A stretch of 29,387 nt of DNA from SZAS-103 sp043747745 (GTDB taxonomy: Bacteria > Pseudomonadota > Gammaproteobacteria > Xanthomonadales > Xanthomonadaceae): NCBI GenBank assembly GCA_043747745.1, contig JAYTOP010000010.1, positions 1 through 29,387 of the forward strand, read 5' to 3'. The translations under genes were made by a program, and so were the position numbers. Under the pieces are notes generated by a model. The model did no database searches. It saw only the letters and a list, made by a program, of their open reading frames with translations, and had not been told where the DNA came from. This document shows, piece by piece, positions 6,350-14,507 of the stretch; position 1 is the stretch's first letter; each line of letters opens with the position of its first letter.

Positions 6350-8041
6350 TCACATCACCTCGGGGGCGCTGACGCCGAGCAGGTCGAGTCCGTTCGCGAG
6401 CACTTGCCGCGCCGCGACCGCAAGGGTCAGGCGGGCGTCGCGGAGTGCTGCATCGTCGGCGACCAGGATCGGTTGCGCGTTGTAGAACGTGTGGAAAGCA
6501 TAGGCGAGGTCGCGCAGGTATTGCGCGAGCGCGTGCGGTTCGAGTTGTGCGGCAGCGTCCTCGACGGTTTCCGGATAGCGCGAGATCTCGACCATCAAGG
6601 CCTGTTCCTGCGGATCGGTCAGTCGTGCAAGTTGTGCGAGGCCATTGGCCTGGTCGTAGGCGAAACCTTTCTCGCCGGCCTGGCGCAGCAGGCTGCACAC
6701 GCGCGCATGCGCGTACTGGATGTAGAACACCGGATTGTCGTTGCTCTGCGCGCGTGCGAGATCGATGTCGAAGGTGAGTTGCGAATCGGATTTGCGCGCG
6801 ATCAGGAAATAGCGCGTCGCGTCGCGGCCGGCTTCATCGATCAGGTCGCGCAGGGTCAGGTAACTGCCTGCGCGCTTGGACAGTTTCACTTCTTCGCCGC
6901 CGCGCATCACCGTGACCATCTGGTGCAGCACGTATTCGGGCCAGTTCTTCGGAATGCCGCGATCAAGTGCCTGCAGCCCTGCCTTCACGCGCGAAAGCGT
7001 TCCGTGGTGGTCTGCGCCGAGCTCGGTGACGGCGCGCGCGTAACCGCGCTGCCACTTGCTGAAATGGTAGGCGACGTCCGGCACGAAATACGTGTAGCTG
7101 CCGTCGGACTTGCGCATCACGCGGTCCTTGTCGTCGCCGTAATCGGTGCTGCGCAGCCACAGCGCGCCGTCCTGCTCGTAGGTGTGGCCGGCGGCTTTCA
7201 GCGCGGCGACGGTCGCTTCGACCTGGCCGCTGGTGTACAGCGATGATTCGAGGAAGAACACGTCGAAGCGCACGCCGAATGCCGCCAGGTCGCTGTTCTG
7301 TTCTTCGCGCAGCGCCCCTACCGCGTAACGGCTGATCGCGGCGAGATCGTTCGGATCGCGCATCGAGGCGATGGTGCCCGCTTCGGACTGGACCGGCTTG
7401 CCGAGCAGGTAGTTGCGCGCGATATCGAGGATGTAATCGCCGCGATAACCGTTTTCCAGCCAGCCCGCATCGTCCGGGAAGATGCCGCGACAGCGTGCCT
7501 GTACGGACTTCGCGAGGTTCTCGATCTGCACGCCCGCGTCGTTGTAGTAGTACTCGCGCGCGACGTTCCAGCCGGTCGCATCGAGCAATCGTGCGAGTGT
7601 GTCGCCGATCGCTGCCGCGCGGCCGTGACCGACATGCAATGGGCCGGTCGGGTTCGCCGACACGTATTCGACGCCGACGCGCACGCCGTTGCCGGTCGTG
7701 CTGCGTCCGTAGTCGGTACCACGACGCAGCACTTCGCTGACCTCGCGCTGCCACGCGGCATCGCTGAGAAAGATATTGATGAAACCAGGGCCGGCGATCT
7801 CGACTTTCGCGACGTCGGCGTTCGCGGGCAATGCATCGACGATCAATTGCGCGAGCGCACGCGGATTCGACTTCGCCGGCTTCGCGAGCGCCATCGCGAT
7901 GTTGGTCGCGAAGTCGCCGTGCTCGCGGGTCTTGGTGCGGTCGACAGCGATCGCCGGCACGACCAGGTCGGCCGGCAGTGCGCCCGATGCGCGCAGGGTA
8001 TCGATCGCGGTAGTCAGCAACGCGCGCAGTGCATCTTTCAC
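6350..8041 (-). CDS. argS: arginyl-tRNA synthetase
   Basis: A 563-residue class I aminoacyl-tRNA synthetase charging tRNA-Arg, of normal length. The N-terminal Add-1 domain is followed by the HIGH-type signature in NPTGPLHVGHGRAA at about residues 130-143. The second signature is not a canonical KMSKS but EEVKLSKRAG, as is common in ArgRS. It is followed by the RDATRYFLIARKSDSQLTFDIDLA region. The DALR anticodon-binding domain begins at NPVFYIQYAHARVCSLLRQ and runs to the end. It starts with MKDALRALLTTAID at 8041. The SPOR gene follows after 1 nt. The upstream 194-bp gap separates it from the HD-domain gene. Confidence 0.97.
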   Translation of the reverse strand: MKDALRALLTTAIDTLRASGALPADLVVPAIAVDRTKTREHGDFATNIAMALAKPAKSNPRALAQLIVDALPANADVAKVEIAGPGFINIFLSDAAWQREVSEVLRRGTDYGRSTTGNGVRVGVEYVSANPTGPLHVGHGRAAAIGDTLARLLDATGWNVAREYYYNDAGVQIENLAKSVQARCRGIFPDDAGWLENGYRGDYILDIARNYLLGKPVQSEAGTIASMRDPNDLAAISRYAVGALREEQNSDLAAFGVRFDVFFLESSLYTSGQVEATVAALKAAGHTYEQDGALWLRSTDYGDDKDRVMRKSDGSYTYFVPDVAYHFSKWQRGYARAVTELGADHHGTLSRVKAGLQALDRGIPKNWPEYVLHQMVTVMRGGEEVKLSKRAGSYLTLRDLIDEAGRDATRYFLIARKSDSQLTFDIDLARAQSNDNPVFYIQYAHARVCSLLRQAGEKGFAYDQANGLAQLARLTDPQEQALMVEISRYPETVEDAAAQLEPHALAQYLRDLAYAFHTFYNAQPILVADDAALRDARLTLAVAARQVLANGLDLLGVSAPEVM

Positions 8042-8180
8042 TTGAAAATCCCGCAGGTGTTCAGCGGCATAGTTTAACGGCTCGCGGCGCGCCCGGCTGC
8101 GGAGATGTGTCTTCCGAGGAGCCGCATCCGCAGATCAGCAGTCCGGCCCGCCGGCATAGCCGTCGTGCGTTCTTCAGGTC

Positions 8181-8197
8181 GCGAGCCTTTGGCTCGC
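8181..8197. repeat. short perfect hairpin
   Basis: GCGAGCC-TTT-GGCTCGC has a 7-bp perfect stem and 3-nt loop, between the HD-protein gene and argS. No T-tract follows in the minus direction, so it is either a weak terminator or a small dispersed palindrome. The rest of 8042-8235 shows nothing recognisable. Confidence 0.5.
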
Positions 8198-8235
8198 AAG
8201 CGATTCTCAACAGCGTAGCTGGTCAACGACCTTCA

Positions 8236-9447
8236 TCACCCAGCAAGTTGCAGGTAGGCGGCGATGACTTCATCGCCATTGGCTGGCGGGTCGTTGGCGA
8301 AACGGGCGCGCAATGCCGCGCTGACCGCCCGCACGCGCGGCGCGTTGGCGGCCTTGCCCATGCCGAACACGCGTTCACCTTCACGCGAGCAAAAGTGCTG
8401 CAGTTCGAAGAAATAGCGTTCCTGTCCGTTGGTCAGGAAACTTAGGCACGGCTGCGCCGAGGCGGGCGAATCGGTCGTGCGGCACTCGCGCATCTCGCGC
8501 TCGCGGCACAGCCGCAACGCACTGTCGGCGAGTTCCGCGAACGACTCGCCCGCGTTCGCGGTGTCGAGGTCGGCAGCGATGCGTGCGAGGATCAGCGCCG
8601 CTTCGACAGCCGGGTCGTGCTGCCATTCCGGTACCGCCTGGTCCAGCCAGCCCGGCAGATGCCGCGCGAGTGCGCCGCCGCCGACCGCGGCTTCGGCGGA
8701 GTTCTCGAGCGGCCGCGCGAACAGGCCGAAGGTGCTGCCCGCGATCATCAATTCCATCGCGATGTACAGCGCGCGATCGAGCTCGCGGCTGTAGCCGCAG
8801 GTGTCGAGGATGCGCAGGGTTTCGGCGATGCTGGACGCTTCGTTGCCGCCGACCGGACCGGGCACGTCGTTCGGTTCGCGCTGACGCAAGTCGTGGCAGG
8901 CCGCGAACAACGCGAGTTTCAGCCAGTCAGCGAGCGGAAGCGCGGCATAGCCGAGCGCGCGTTCCAGCGAGCGCAGCCGGCGGTCGGCGATTTCCAGCAC
9001 ATGGCCTTCGTTGTGATAGACGTGGAAGTCGTCGCCAAAGCTGCCATGGCGCAGGCCCAGGCGCGCGAGCCCGAGGATGAAGGCATCGGCAGCGCGGTCG
9101 AGCGTGGGTGCGACGTCGTTGCCGAAGTGATCGAGCAGGCGCAGTCGTCGCTGTTGCATCCAGCCGAGGATGTCGGGCCGACGCTGCGATATCAACGCGC
9201 GCGCGGCAGCGGCATCGGGCAAGGCGCGCTCGCTCGCATCCGGCAGAAACAGCTTGGAGTATCCAAGGATCACGGCAGGGGGATCGCGATCAATCCGCAG
9301 CGCGCGGCCCAGTGCCGCGGCCAGAGTATAAGCGCGGAATCGACATGCACGGCCAGTCTGCAGGCGTGCGATGCCATCGGCATCCGTGCGGGTCGCTCCC
9401 GGCATCCTCGATTGCGTCAAACCCAGCCGCGCGCGGCGAGCGAGCAC
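8236..9447 (-). CDS. HD-domain protein, predicted metal-dependent phosphohydrolase-like
   Basis: Up to 403 residues. The recognisable core begins near residue 90 (QRRPDILGWMQQRRLRLLDHFG). It contains HNEGHVLEI at about 144-152 and FAACHDLRQREPND at about 181-194, giving the H...HD arrangement of the HD superfamily; a distant Asp would complete the metal site. The C-terminal part (ERYFFELQHFCSREGERVFG) is conserved-looking but unassigned. HD proteins of this kind hydrolyse phosphoesters, often of nucleotides, but the substrate cannot be told. The start is uncertain: the frame opens at 9447, overlapping the radC 3' end by 31 bp. A later ATG at 9405, or a GTG near residue 59 of this frame, is plausible because residues 1-58 look like read-through of spacer. 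Confidence 0.6.
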   Translation of the reverse strand: MLARRARLGLTQSRMPGATRTDADGIARLQTGRACRFRAYTLAAALGRALRIDRDPPAVILGYSKLFLPDASERALPDAAAARALISQRRPDILGWMQQRRLRLLDHFGNDVAPTLDRAADAFILGLARLGLRHGSFGDDFHVYHNEGHVLEIADRRLRSLERALGYAALPLADWLKLALFAACHDLRQREPNDVPGPVGGNEASSIAETLRILDTCGYSRELDRALYIAMELMIAGSTFGLFARPLENSAEAAVGGGALARHLPGWLDQAVPEWQHDPAVEAALILARIAADLDTANAGESFAELADSALRLCREREMRECRTTDSPASAQPCLSFLTNGQERYFFELQHFCSREGERVFGMGKAANAPRVRAVSAALRARFANDPPANGDEVIAAYLQLAG

Positions 9448-10091
9448 GGCGCGCCATCGCCGATCACGAAATGGTCGAGCAGACGGATTTCCACCATCGC
9501 CAGCGCATCGCGCAGGCGCAGCGTCACCGCACGGTCGGCGGCGCTGGGTTCACTGCTGCCACTGGGATGGTTGTGGCCGACGATCAAGGCGGCCGCGTTG
9601 TGCGCGAGGCAGCGCTTGAGCACCTCGCGCGGATACACCTCGGCGCCGTCGAGGGTGCCGCGGAACAGTTCCTCGAACGCGATCGCGCGATGGCGGTTGT
9701 CGAGGAACAATCCCGCGAACACCTCGTGCGGCAATCCGCGCAGGCGCCGTGCGAAATACTCGCCTGCGCGCGCCGGATCGGTCAGCGCATCGCCGCGTTC
9801 GAGGCCTGCGGCAAGATGCCTGCTGCCGAGTTCGAGCGCAGCCTTGAGCGCGCAGACCCGGGCCGGGCCGAGTCCGCGCTCCTTGAGCAGATCGGAGGTT
9901 GGCGTTTCCAGCAGTGCGCGCAGCGATCCGAAACGGTTGAGCAGGACGCGCGCCGAGCCGACCGCGTCCATGCCGCGCAATCCCGAACCCAGGAACACCG
10001 CGAGCAGTTCGGCGTCCGACAGGCGCTGCGGGCCATGCGCGAGTAGGCGTTCGCGGGGTCGTTCGTCGGCTGGCCAGTCGCTGATTTTCAT
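9417..10091 (-). CDS. radC: DNA repair protein RadC family (JAMM domain)
   Basis: A 224-residue protein starting MKISDWPADERPRERLLAHGP at the ATG at 10091. The frame is open upstream, but only this start gives the family N-terminus. A helix-hairpin-helix-like UPF0758 N-terminal part (LSDAELLAVFLGSG... LKERGLGPARVCALKAALELG) precedes the JAB/JAMM domain. The metal site is H-N-H-P-S-G-S-S-E-P-S-A-A-D at about residues 172-185, matching the RadC motif. The name RadC reflects an old radiation phenotype, and the biochemical role remains unsettled. It is divergent from coaBC across 96 bp, an arrangement widely kept in gammaproteobacteria. Confidence 0.95.
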   Translation of the reverse strand: MKISDWPADERPRERLLAHGPQRLSDAELLAVFLGSGLRGMDAVGSARVLLNRFGSLRALLETPTSDLLKERGLGPARVCALKAALELGSRHLAAGLERGDALTDPARAGEYFARRLRGLPHEVFAGLFLDNRHRAIAFEELFRGTLDGAEVYPREVLKRCLAHNAAALIVGHNHPSGSSEPSAADRAVTLRLRDALAMVEIRLLDHFVIGDGAPCSLAARGWV

Positions 10092-10187
10092 GGGTCGATG
10101 TTGGCGTCGCGGACGTCTCGCATCCAGCGGTAAATGCATGCGCTTCGGGTAAGCTAGGTGCTTCCTCCGCCGTAGGAGTTTTCTGAC

Positions 10188-11513
10188 GTGAGCGAGTTGG
10201 ACGCGAGCAGGAGGCTGGTCGGTGAACGCATCCTGCTCGGCGTGAGCGGCGGCATCGCCGCGTACAAGGCTGCCGAGTGCGTGCGCCGCTTGCGCGATGC
10301 GGGCGCCGAGGTCCGCGTGGTGTTGACCGAGGCCGCCGCGCATTTTGTCGGCGCGGCGACGTTCCAGGCGCTGTCGGGCAACCCGGTGCGCAGCTCGTTG
10401 TGGGACCCGGCTGCCGAAGCGGCGATGGGGCATATCGAACTCGCGCGCTGGGCGACCCGCATCGTCATCGCACCTGCCAGTGCCGATGTGATCGCCCGGC
10501 TTGCGCATGGCCACGCGAACGATCTGCTCAGCACGCTGTGCCTGGCCGCGGCCGCGCCGCTCGCACTGGCGCCCGCGATGAACAACCGCATGTGGTCGCA
10601 TCCGGCGACGCAAGCGAATGTTGCGCTGCTGCGCGAGCGTGGAGCGCTGCTGATCGGACCCGACGACGGAGCGCAGGCCTGTGGCGAATTCGGCCCCGGC
10701 AGGCTCGCCGAACCCGCTGCGATCGTGCTCGCACTGATTGCAGCGCACGCGCCGAAAAAGGATGGCCCGCTAGCCGGGCAACGTCTCCTGGTCAGCGCCG
10801 GCCCGACCTATGAGGATCTCGATCCGGTGCGTTACCTCGGCAATCGCAGCTCCGGCAAGATGGGTTTCGCGATCGCGGCCGCAGCTGCCGAACTCGGTGC
10901 CGAGGTGACCCTGATCGCTGGCCCGGTCGCGTTGGCAACGCCCGCTGGGGTGCGGCGCATCGATGTGCGCCGTGCGGTCGAGATGCGCGATGCGGCGCTG
11001 TCCATGCTGCCGCAGGATATCTACATCGGCGCGGCGGCAGTCGCCGACTACATGCCTGCGAAGACAGTGATGGACAAGATCAAGAAGCCCATCCTCGATC
11101 AAGTCAGTCTTGGTCAAATCGGCCTCGATCAAATCGGTCTCGATCAAGCCAGCGTCGATCAAGTCGGCGATGCCGGTTTGAACGCATCGGGATTGACGCT
11201 CGAACTTGTACGCACGCCCGACATCCTTGCCGAGATCGCCGCGCATCCGCAGCGCCCGCGCCTGGTGGTCGGGTTTGCCGCTGAGACCGGTGCGCTCGCC
11301 GACTCCGCACGCGACAAACTGCAACGCAAGCGCGTGGATGCGATTGCCGCCAATCGTGTCGGCGTACCCGGTAGCGGTTTCGACTGCGACAGCAATGCGC
11401 TCAGCTTGTACTGGCATGGCGGCGAGGCAGAGTTGGGGCCCGCGCCGAAAACCATCCTTGCGCACCAACTTCTCGCGCTGTTACTGGCTCGCGTGTCGGC
11501 CCCGCGCACATGA
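10188..11513 (+). CDS. coaBC: bifunctional phosphopantothenoylcysteine decarboxylase / phosphopantothenate-cysteine ligase
   Basis: A 441-residue flavoenzyme performing two steps of coenzyme A synthesis: CTP-dependent ligation of phosphopantothenate with cysteine, then decarboxylation. The start is a GTG with AGGAG 9 nt upstream. The CoaC half (1-190) shows GVSGGIAAYKAAECVRRL, the catalytic His in GHIELARWA, PAMNNRMW and the active-site Cys in QACGEFGPGRLAEP. The CoaB half (about 198-441) has SAGPTYEDLDPVRYLGNRSSGKMG, AAVADYMPA and the flap lysines KIKK. Directly after KIKK an insertion of five pentapeptide repeats (LDQVS-LGQIG-LDQIG-LDQAS-VDQVG) is added before LTLELVRTPDIL, where relatives have a short turn. 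The frame stays intact, so the enzyme is probably functional. dut follows 22 bp later. Confidence 0.96.
   Translation: MSELDASRRLVGERILLGVSGGIAAYKAAECVRRLRDAGAEVRVVLTEAAAHFVGAATFQALSGNPVRSSLWDPAAEAAMGHIELARWATRIVIAPASADVIARLAHGHANDLLSTLCLAAAAPLALAPAMNNRMWSHPATQANVALLRERGALLIGPDDGAQACGEFGPGRLAEPAAIVLALIAAHAPKKDGPLAGQRLLVSAGPTYEDLDPVRYLGNRSSGKMGFAIAAAAAELGAEVTLIAGPVALATPAGVRRIDVRRAVEMRDAALSMLPQDIYIGAAAVADYMPAKTVMDKIKKPILDQVSLGQIGLDQIGLDQASVDQVGDAGLNASGLTLELVRTPDILAEIAAHPQRPRLVVGFAAETGALADSARDKLQRKRVDAIAANRVGVPGSGFDCDSNALSLYWHGGEAELGPAPKTILAHQLLALLLARVSAPRT
11094..11168 (+). repeat. in-frame 15-bp minisatellite, five units
   Basis: There are five consecutive 15-bp units of the form CTCGATCAAATCGGT at 11094, 11109, 11124, 11139 and 11154. 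They are similar but not identical and encode five degenerate LDQIG pentapeptides inside coaBC. The 15-bp unit preserves the reading frame, so slippage would change protein length without breaking it. Confidence 0.9.
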
Positions 11514-11535
11514 TGTTCACCGAGAGAGTCCGCAC

Positions 11536-11994
11536 ATGATCCGCGATGTCGCGATGCGTGTGCTCGATCCCCGCCTCGGGAGCGAATTCCCATTGCCCGA
11601 CTACGCGACCGCAGCTTCGGCCGGGATGGACCTGCGCGCGATGATCGATGCCGAGCTCACCCTCGCGCCCGGCGAGACATCCCTGATTCCCACCGGCATC
11701 GCGATCCATGTCGGCGACCCGAACCTGTGCGCGGTGATCCTGCCGCGTTCCGGGCTGGGACACAAACACGGTTTCGTGCTAGGCAACCTGGTCGGGCTGA
11801 TCGATGCGGACTATCAGGGGCCCTTGATGGTCAGTGGATGGAATCGCAGCCAAGTAGCCTTTACCATCGCCCCGGGAGATCGCATCGCGCAGCTGGTGTT
11901 CCTGCCGGTTGCGCGGGTGGCCTTGCGGGCGGTGTCGGAGTTTGTGGACAGCACGCGCGGGATTGGTGGCTTTGGCCACACTGGTGTTCAGTGA
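11536..11994 (+). CDS. dut: dUTP diphosphatase
   Basis: A 152-residue homotrimeric dUTPase that hydrolyses dUTP to dUMP and pyrophosphate, preventing uracil incorporation and supplying thymidylate synthesis. All five family motifs are present in order: ASAGMDLRA, PRSGLGHKHG, GNLVGLIDADYQGPL, GDRIAQLVF and the C-terminal STRGIGGFGHTG. The ATG at 11536 is chosen over longer open frame because it gives the expected N-terminus (MIRDVAMRVLDPRLG) and is preceded by GAGAG. Length matches E. coli Dut (about 151). It sits 22 bp after coaBC and 90 bp before algC, in the conserved order coaBC-dut-algC. Confidence 0.97.
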   Translation: MIRDVAMRVLDPRLGSEFPLPDYATAASAGMDLRAMIDAELTLAPGETSLIPTGIAIHVGDPNLCAVILPRSGLGHKHGFVLGNLVGLIDADYQGPLMVSGWNRSQVAFTIAPGDRIAQLVFLPVARVALRAVSEFVDSTRGIGGFGHTGVQ

Positions 11995-12084
11995 ATGGGC
12001 TATCGTTGCGCCGCCAGCGAGCATCGCATCCGTAGTTGATCCGGACCAAACAGGATTGCAGCGCACGTCGCACAGGGGAAGCAG

Positions 12085-14421
12085 ATGGGCGATGAAGAAA
12101 GGAAAGTCGGCGAAGGCAAGCATCTCGACGTTGCAATCAAGAATGCACTGGTGCGTTTTCGCTACCTGATTGCAGGCGCGCTGTTCCTGCTCGCGCTGGT
12201 GTTTGCGTGGGATGCCTGGAACCAGGGCGCAGCAGGCCGCGCAAGCCAGAACGTGGCTTCCGAGGCCCATCGCATCAAGAGCGAAGTCGAGCAGAGTTTT
12301 TCTGCGTTGACCAAGCATTTTGACGACCGCCTTGCCGACAAGAAGGTCGTTGCCGCGATCGAACGTGGCGACACGGCCGCCGCCGCCAGGACGTTCACCG
12401 CCGACTGGAACGGTGCCGGCAAGGTCGAGTTCATCGCGCCCGACTTGACCGCGCAGTACGCCGATGCCAAGAACTTTGGCTACGGTCGGATCGCGGTCCT
12501 CGACAGCACCTTGCAGACTGGAGCAACCGCAACAGCGGTTGCTCGCGTGGACGGCCAGCCGCAGTTGCTGCTCGCCGGACTGGTCAAGCAGGACGGGAAT
12601 GTCAAAGCTCTCGCGTTGCTGCCGCTGCCGTTGGATACGGTGACCAGTACGGTGCAGGCCGCAAGTCCGGGCGGTGGCTATCTCGCATTGCGCTACTACG
12701 GCTTCAATGTCAGCGCGGTCGGCAATCCCAAGCTGGAGCTGATGGGCGATGTGGTGCTCGCAAAGGTAGGCAATGGCGGTTTCCGCATCCTGACCGTCAG
12801 CCCGCGCCTGGCCGACAGCATCTTCGGCGTTGCGCCGATTCTTGGTTACATGCTTGCACTGATGCTCGCTCTGGCTGCTGGTGCCACGCTCTGGTACGGC
12901 AATAAACTCGCGCTGCAAGGCGGGGGTCAGGTCGTGGTCGACGATGCCGAAGCCAACGGAGGCACTCTGGCCTCGTTGATGGCAAGCGAACCTCAGCCCG
13001 AACGCAAGGCCGCCATCCGCGATCCGGAAAAACGCGCGGCAGTAGCGATCGAACGCAGCATCTTCCGCGCCTACGATATTCGGGGCATTGTCGGGCAGAC
13101 ACTGGATGTCGGTATTGCGAAGCTGATCGGGCAGGCGATCGGCAGCGCGATGCAGGATCAGGGGTTGAAGGACATCGTGGTCGGCCGCGACGGGCGTGTG
13201 TCGGGGCAGGCGATGGCGAATGCGTTGATCGAGGGGCTGCGCGCTGCCGGTCGCGAGGTGATCGATATCGGCCAGGCACCGACGCCGCTGTGCTATTTCG
13301 CCGCGTTCCAGTTGCGTACGGGTTCATGCGTGGCGGTCACTGGCAGCCACAATCCGGCCGATTACAACGGCTTCAAGATCGTGCTCGGCGGCGAAACGCT
13401 GGCGGGCGACGCGATCCAGGCGCTCTACGCGCGCATTGCCGAGGATCGCCTGTACAAGTCCACCACGCCCGGCGGTGTGCAGCAGCGCGAAGTCGCTCCC
13501 GACTACATCCAGCGGATTGCCGAGGACGTGCAGCTCGAACGCAAGCTCAAGGTCGTGGTGGACTGCGGTAACGGCGTCGCCGGCATGCTTGCGCCGGAAG
13601 TGCTCGAAGCGATCGGCTGCGAGGTCATGCCGATCTTTTGCGAGGTGGACGGCACCTTCCCGAACCATCATCCCGATCCTAGCGAGCCGAAAAATCTCAC
13701 CGACGCGATCCAGATGGTGCAGCGCCTGGAGGCCGATATCGGTCTGGCATTCGATGGCGATGGCGACCGCCTCGGCGTGGTCACCCGCGCGGGCGAAATC
13801 ATATATCCCGATCGCCTGTTGATGCTGTTCGCTGCCGATGTGCTCGAACGCAATCCCGGCGCGTGCATCGTGTACGACGTGAAATGCACCGGGCATCTGG
13901 CTGGGCACATCCTGCGCCACGGCGGCAGCCCGCTGATGTGGAAGACCGGGCATTCGCTGATCAAGGCCAAGATGAAGGAAACTGGCGCCGAACTCGCCGG
14001 CGAGATGAGCGGCCACTTCTTCTTCAAGGAGCGCTGGTACGGCTTCGACGATGCGATCTACGCCGCCGCGCGCCTGCTGGAAATCCTTGCCACTCGCGAC
14101 GAGAATGCCGATGCGGTGTTCGCCGAATTGCCGAAGGGCTTCAGCACGCCCGAACTCAAGACGCCGCTGCCCGAGGGCGAGAGCTACGCCTTCATCGACA
14201 AGTTCCGCGAGAAAGCGAAGTTCGAAGGCGCACGGGTCGCGACGATCGACGGCGTGCGCGCCGACTGGCCGGATGGCTGGGGTCTGGTGCGTGCGTCCAA
14301 CACGACGCCGGTGCTGGTGATGCGCTTCGATGCAGATACGCCGGCTGCGCTTGAGCGCATCCAGAGTGTGTTCCGCCAGGAATTGCTGGCGGTGAAGGCG
14401 GACCTGGTGTTGCCGTTCTGA
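12085..14421 (+). CDS. algC: phosphomannomutase/phosphoglucomutase with membrane-anchored N-terminal domain
   Basis: A 778-residue protein of two parts. Residues 1-320 hold a membrane helix at about 27-46 (YLIAGALFLLALVFAWDAW), a predicted periplasmic region of about 200 residues, a second helix at about 253-275 (APILGYMLALMLALAAGATLWYG) and a linker. Residues 322-778 form an alpha-D-phosphohexomutase of AlgC/XanA type: RAYDIRGIVG at the start, catalytic serine in VTGSHNPADYNG (about 419), magnesium loop DGDGDRLG (about 556), sugar-binding GEMSGH (about 639) and phosphate-binding RASNTTPVLVMRF (about 735). It interconverts mannose-6-P/mannose-1-P and glucose-6-P/glucose-1-P for exopolysaccharide and LPS precursors. 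Classic AlgC is only about 460 residues. Longer versions with this membrane part occur in Xanthomonadales and some pseudomonads, with unknown purpose. Confidence 0.93.
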   Translation: MGDEERKVGEGKHLDVAIKNALVRFRYLIAGALFLLALVFAWDAWNQGAAGRASQNVASEAHRIKSEVEQSFSALTKHFDDRLADKKVVAAIERGDTAAAARTFTADWNGAGKVEFIAPDLTAQYADAKNFGYGRIAVLDSTLQTGATATAVARVDGQPQLLLAGLVKQDGNVKALALLPLPLDTVTSTVQAASPGGGYLALRYYGFNVSAVGNPKLELMGDVVLAKVGNGGFRILTVSPRLADSIFGVAPILGYMLALMLALAAGATLWYGNKLALQGGGQVVVDDAEANGGTLASLMASEPQPERKAAIRDPEKRAAVAIERSIFRAYDIRGIVGQTLDVGIAKLIGQAIGSAMQDQGLKDIVVGRDGRVSGQAMANALIEGLRAAGREVIDIGQAPTPLCYFAAFQLRTGSCVAVTGSHNPADYNGFKIVLGGETLAGDAIQALYARIAEDRLYKSTTPGGVQQREVAPDYIQRIAEDVQLERKLKVVVDCGNGVAGMLAPEVLEAIGCEVMPIFCEVDGTFPNHHPDPSEPKNLTDAIQMVQRLEADIGLAFDGDGDRLGVVTRAGEIIYPDRLLMLFAADVLERNPGACIVYDVKCTGHLAGHILRHGGSPLMWKTGHSLIKAKMKETGAELAGEMSGHFFFKERWYGFDDAIYAAARLLEILATRDENADAVFAELPKGFSTPELKTPLPEGESYAFIDKFREKAKFEGARVATIDGVRADWPDGWGLVRASNTTPVLVMRFDADTPAALERIQSVFRQELLAVKADLVLPF

Positions 14422-14438
14422 AACGGCATCTGGTTTTC
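14411..14438 (+). terminator. Rho-independent terminator of the coaBC-dut-algC unit
   Basis: TGCCGTT-CTGA-AACGGCA is a perfect 7-bp stem whose loop includes the algC stop codon, followed by TCTGGTTTTCTG. It lies in the short gap between two convergent genes. Confidence 0.5.
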
Positions 14439-14507
14439 TGTGTCCAGTAGACGCTTCGATGCGATGTTGCCGTTCGAGTAGTGAACACTGAAGACCGAAC
14501 GCGTCGG

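Noticed and set aside
10092..10748. Upstream extension of the radC frame to 443 codons
   Set aside because: The extension is antisense to coaBC and has shadow composition. RadC begins at its family start MKISDWPADERPRERL.
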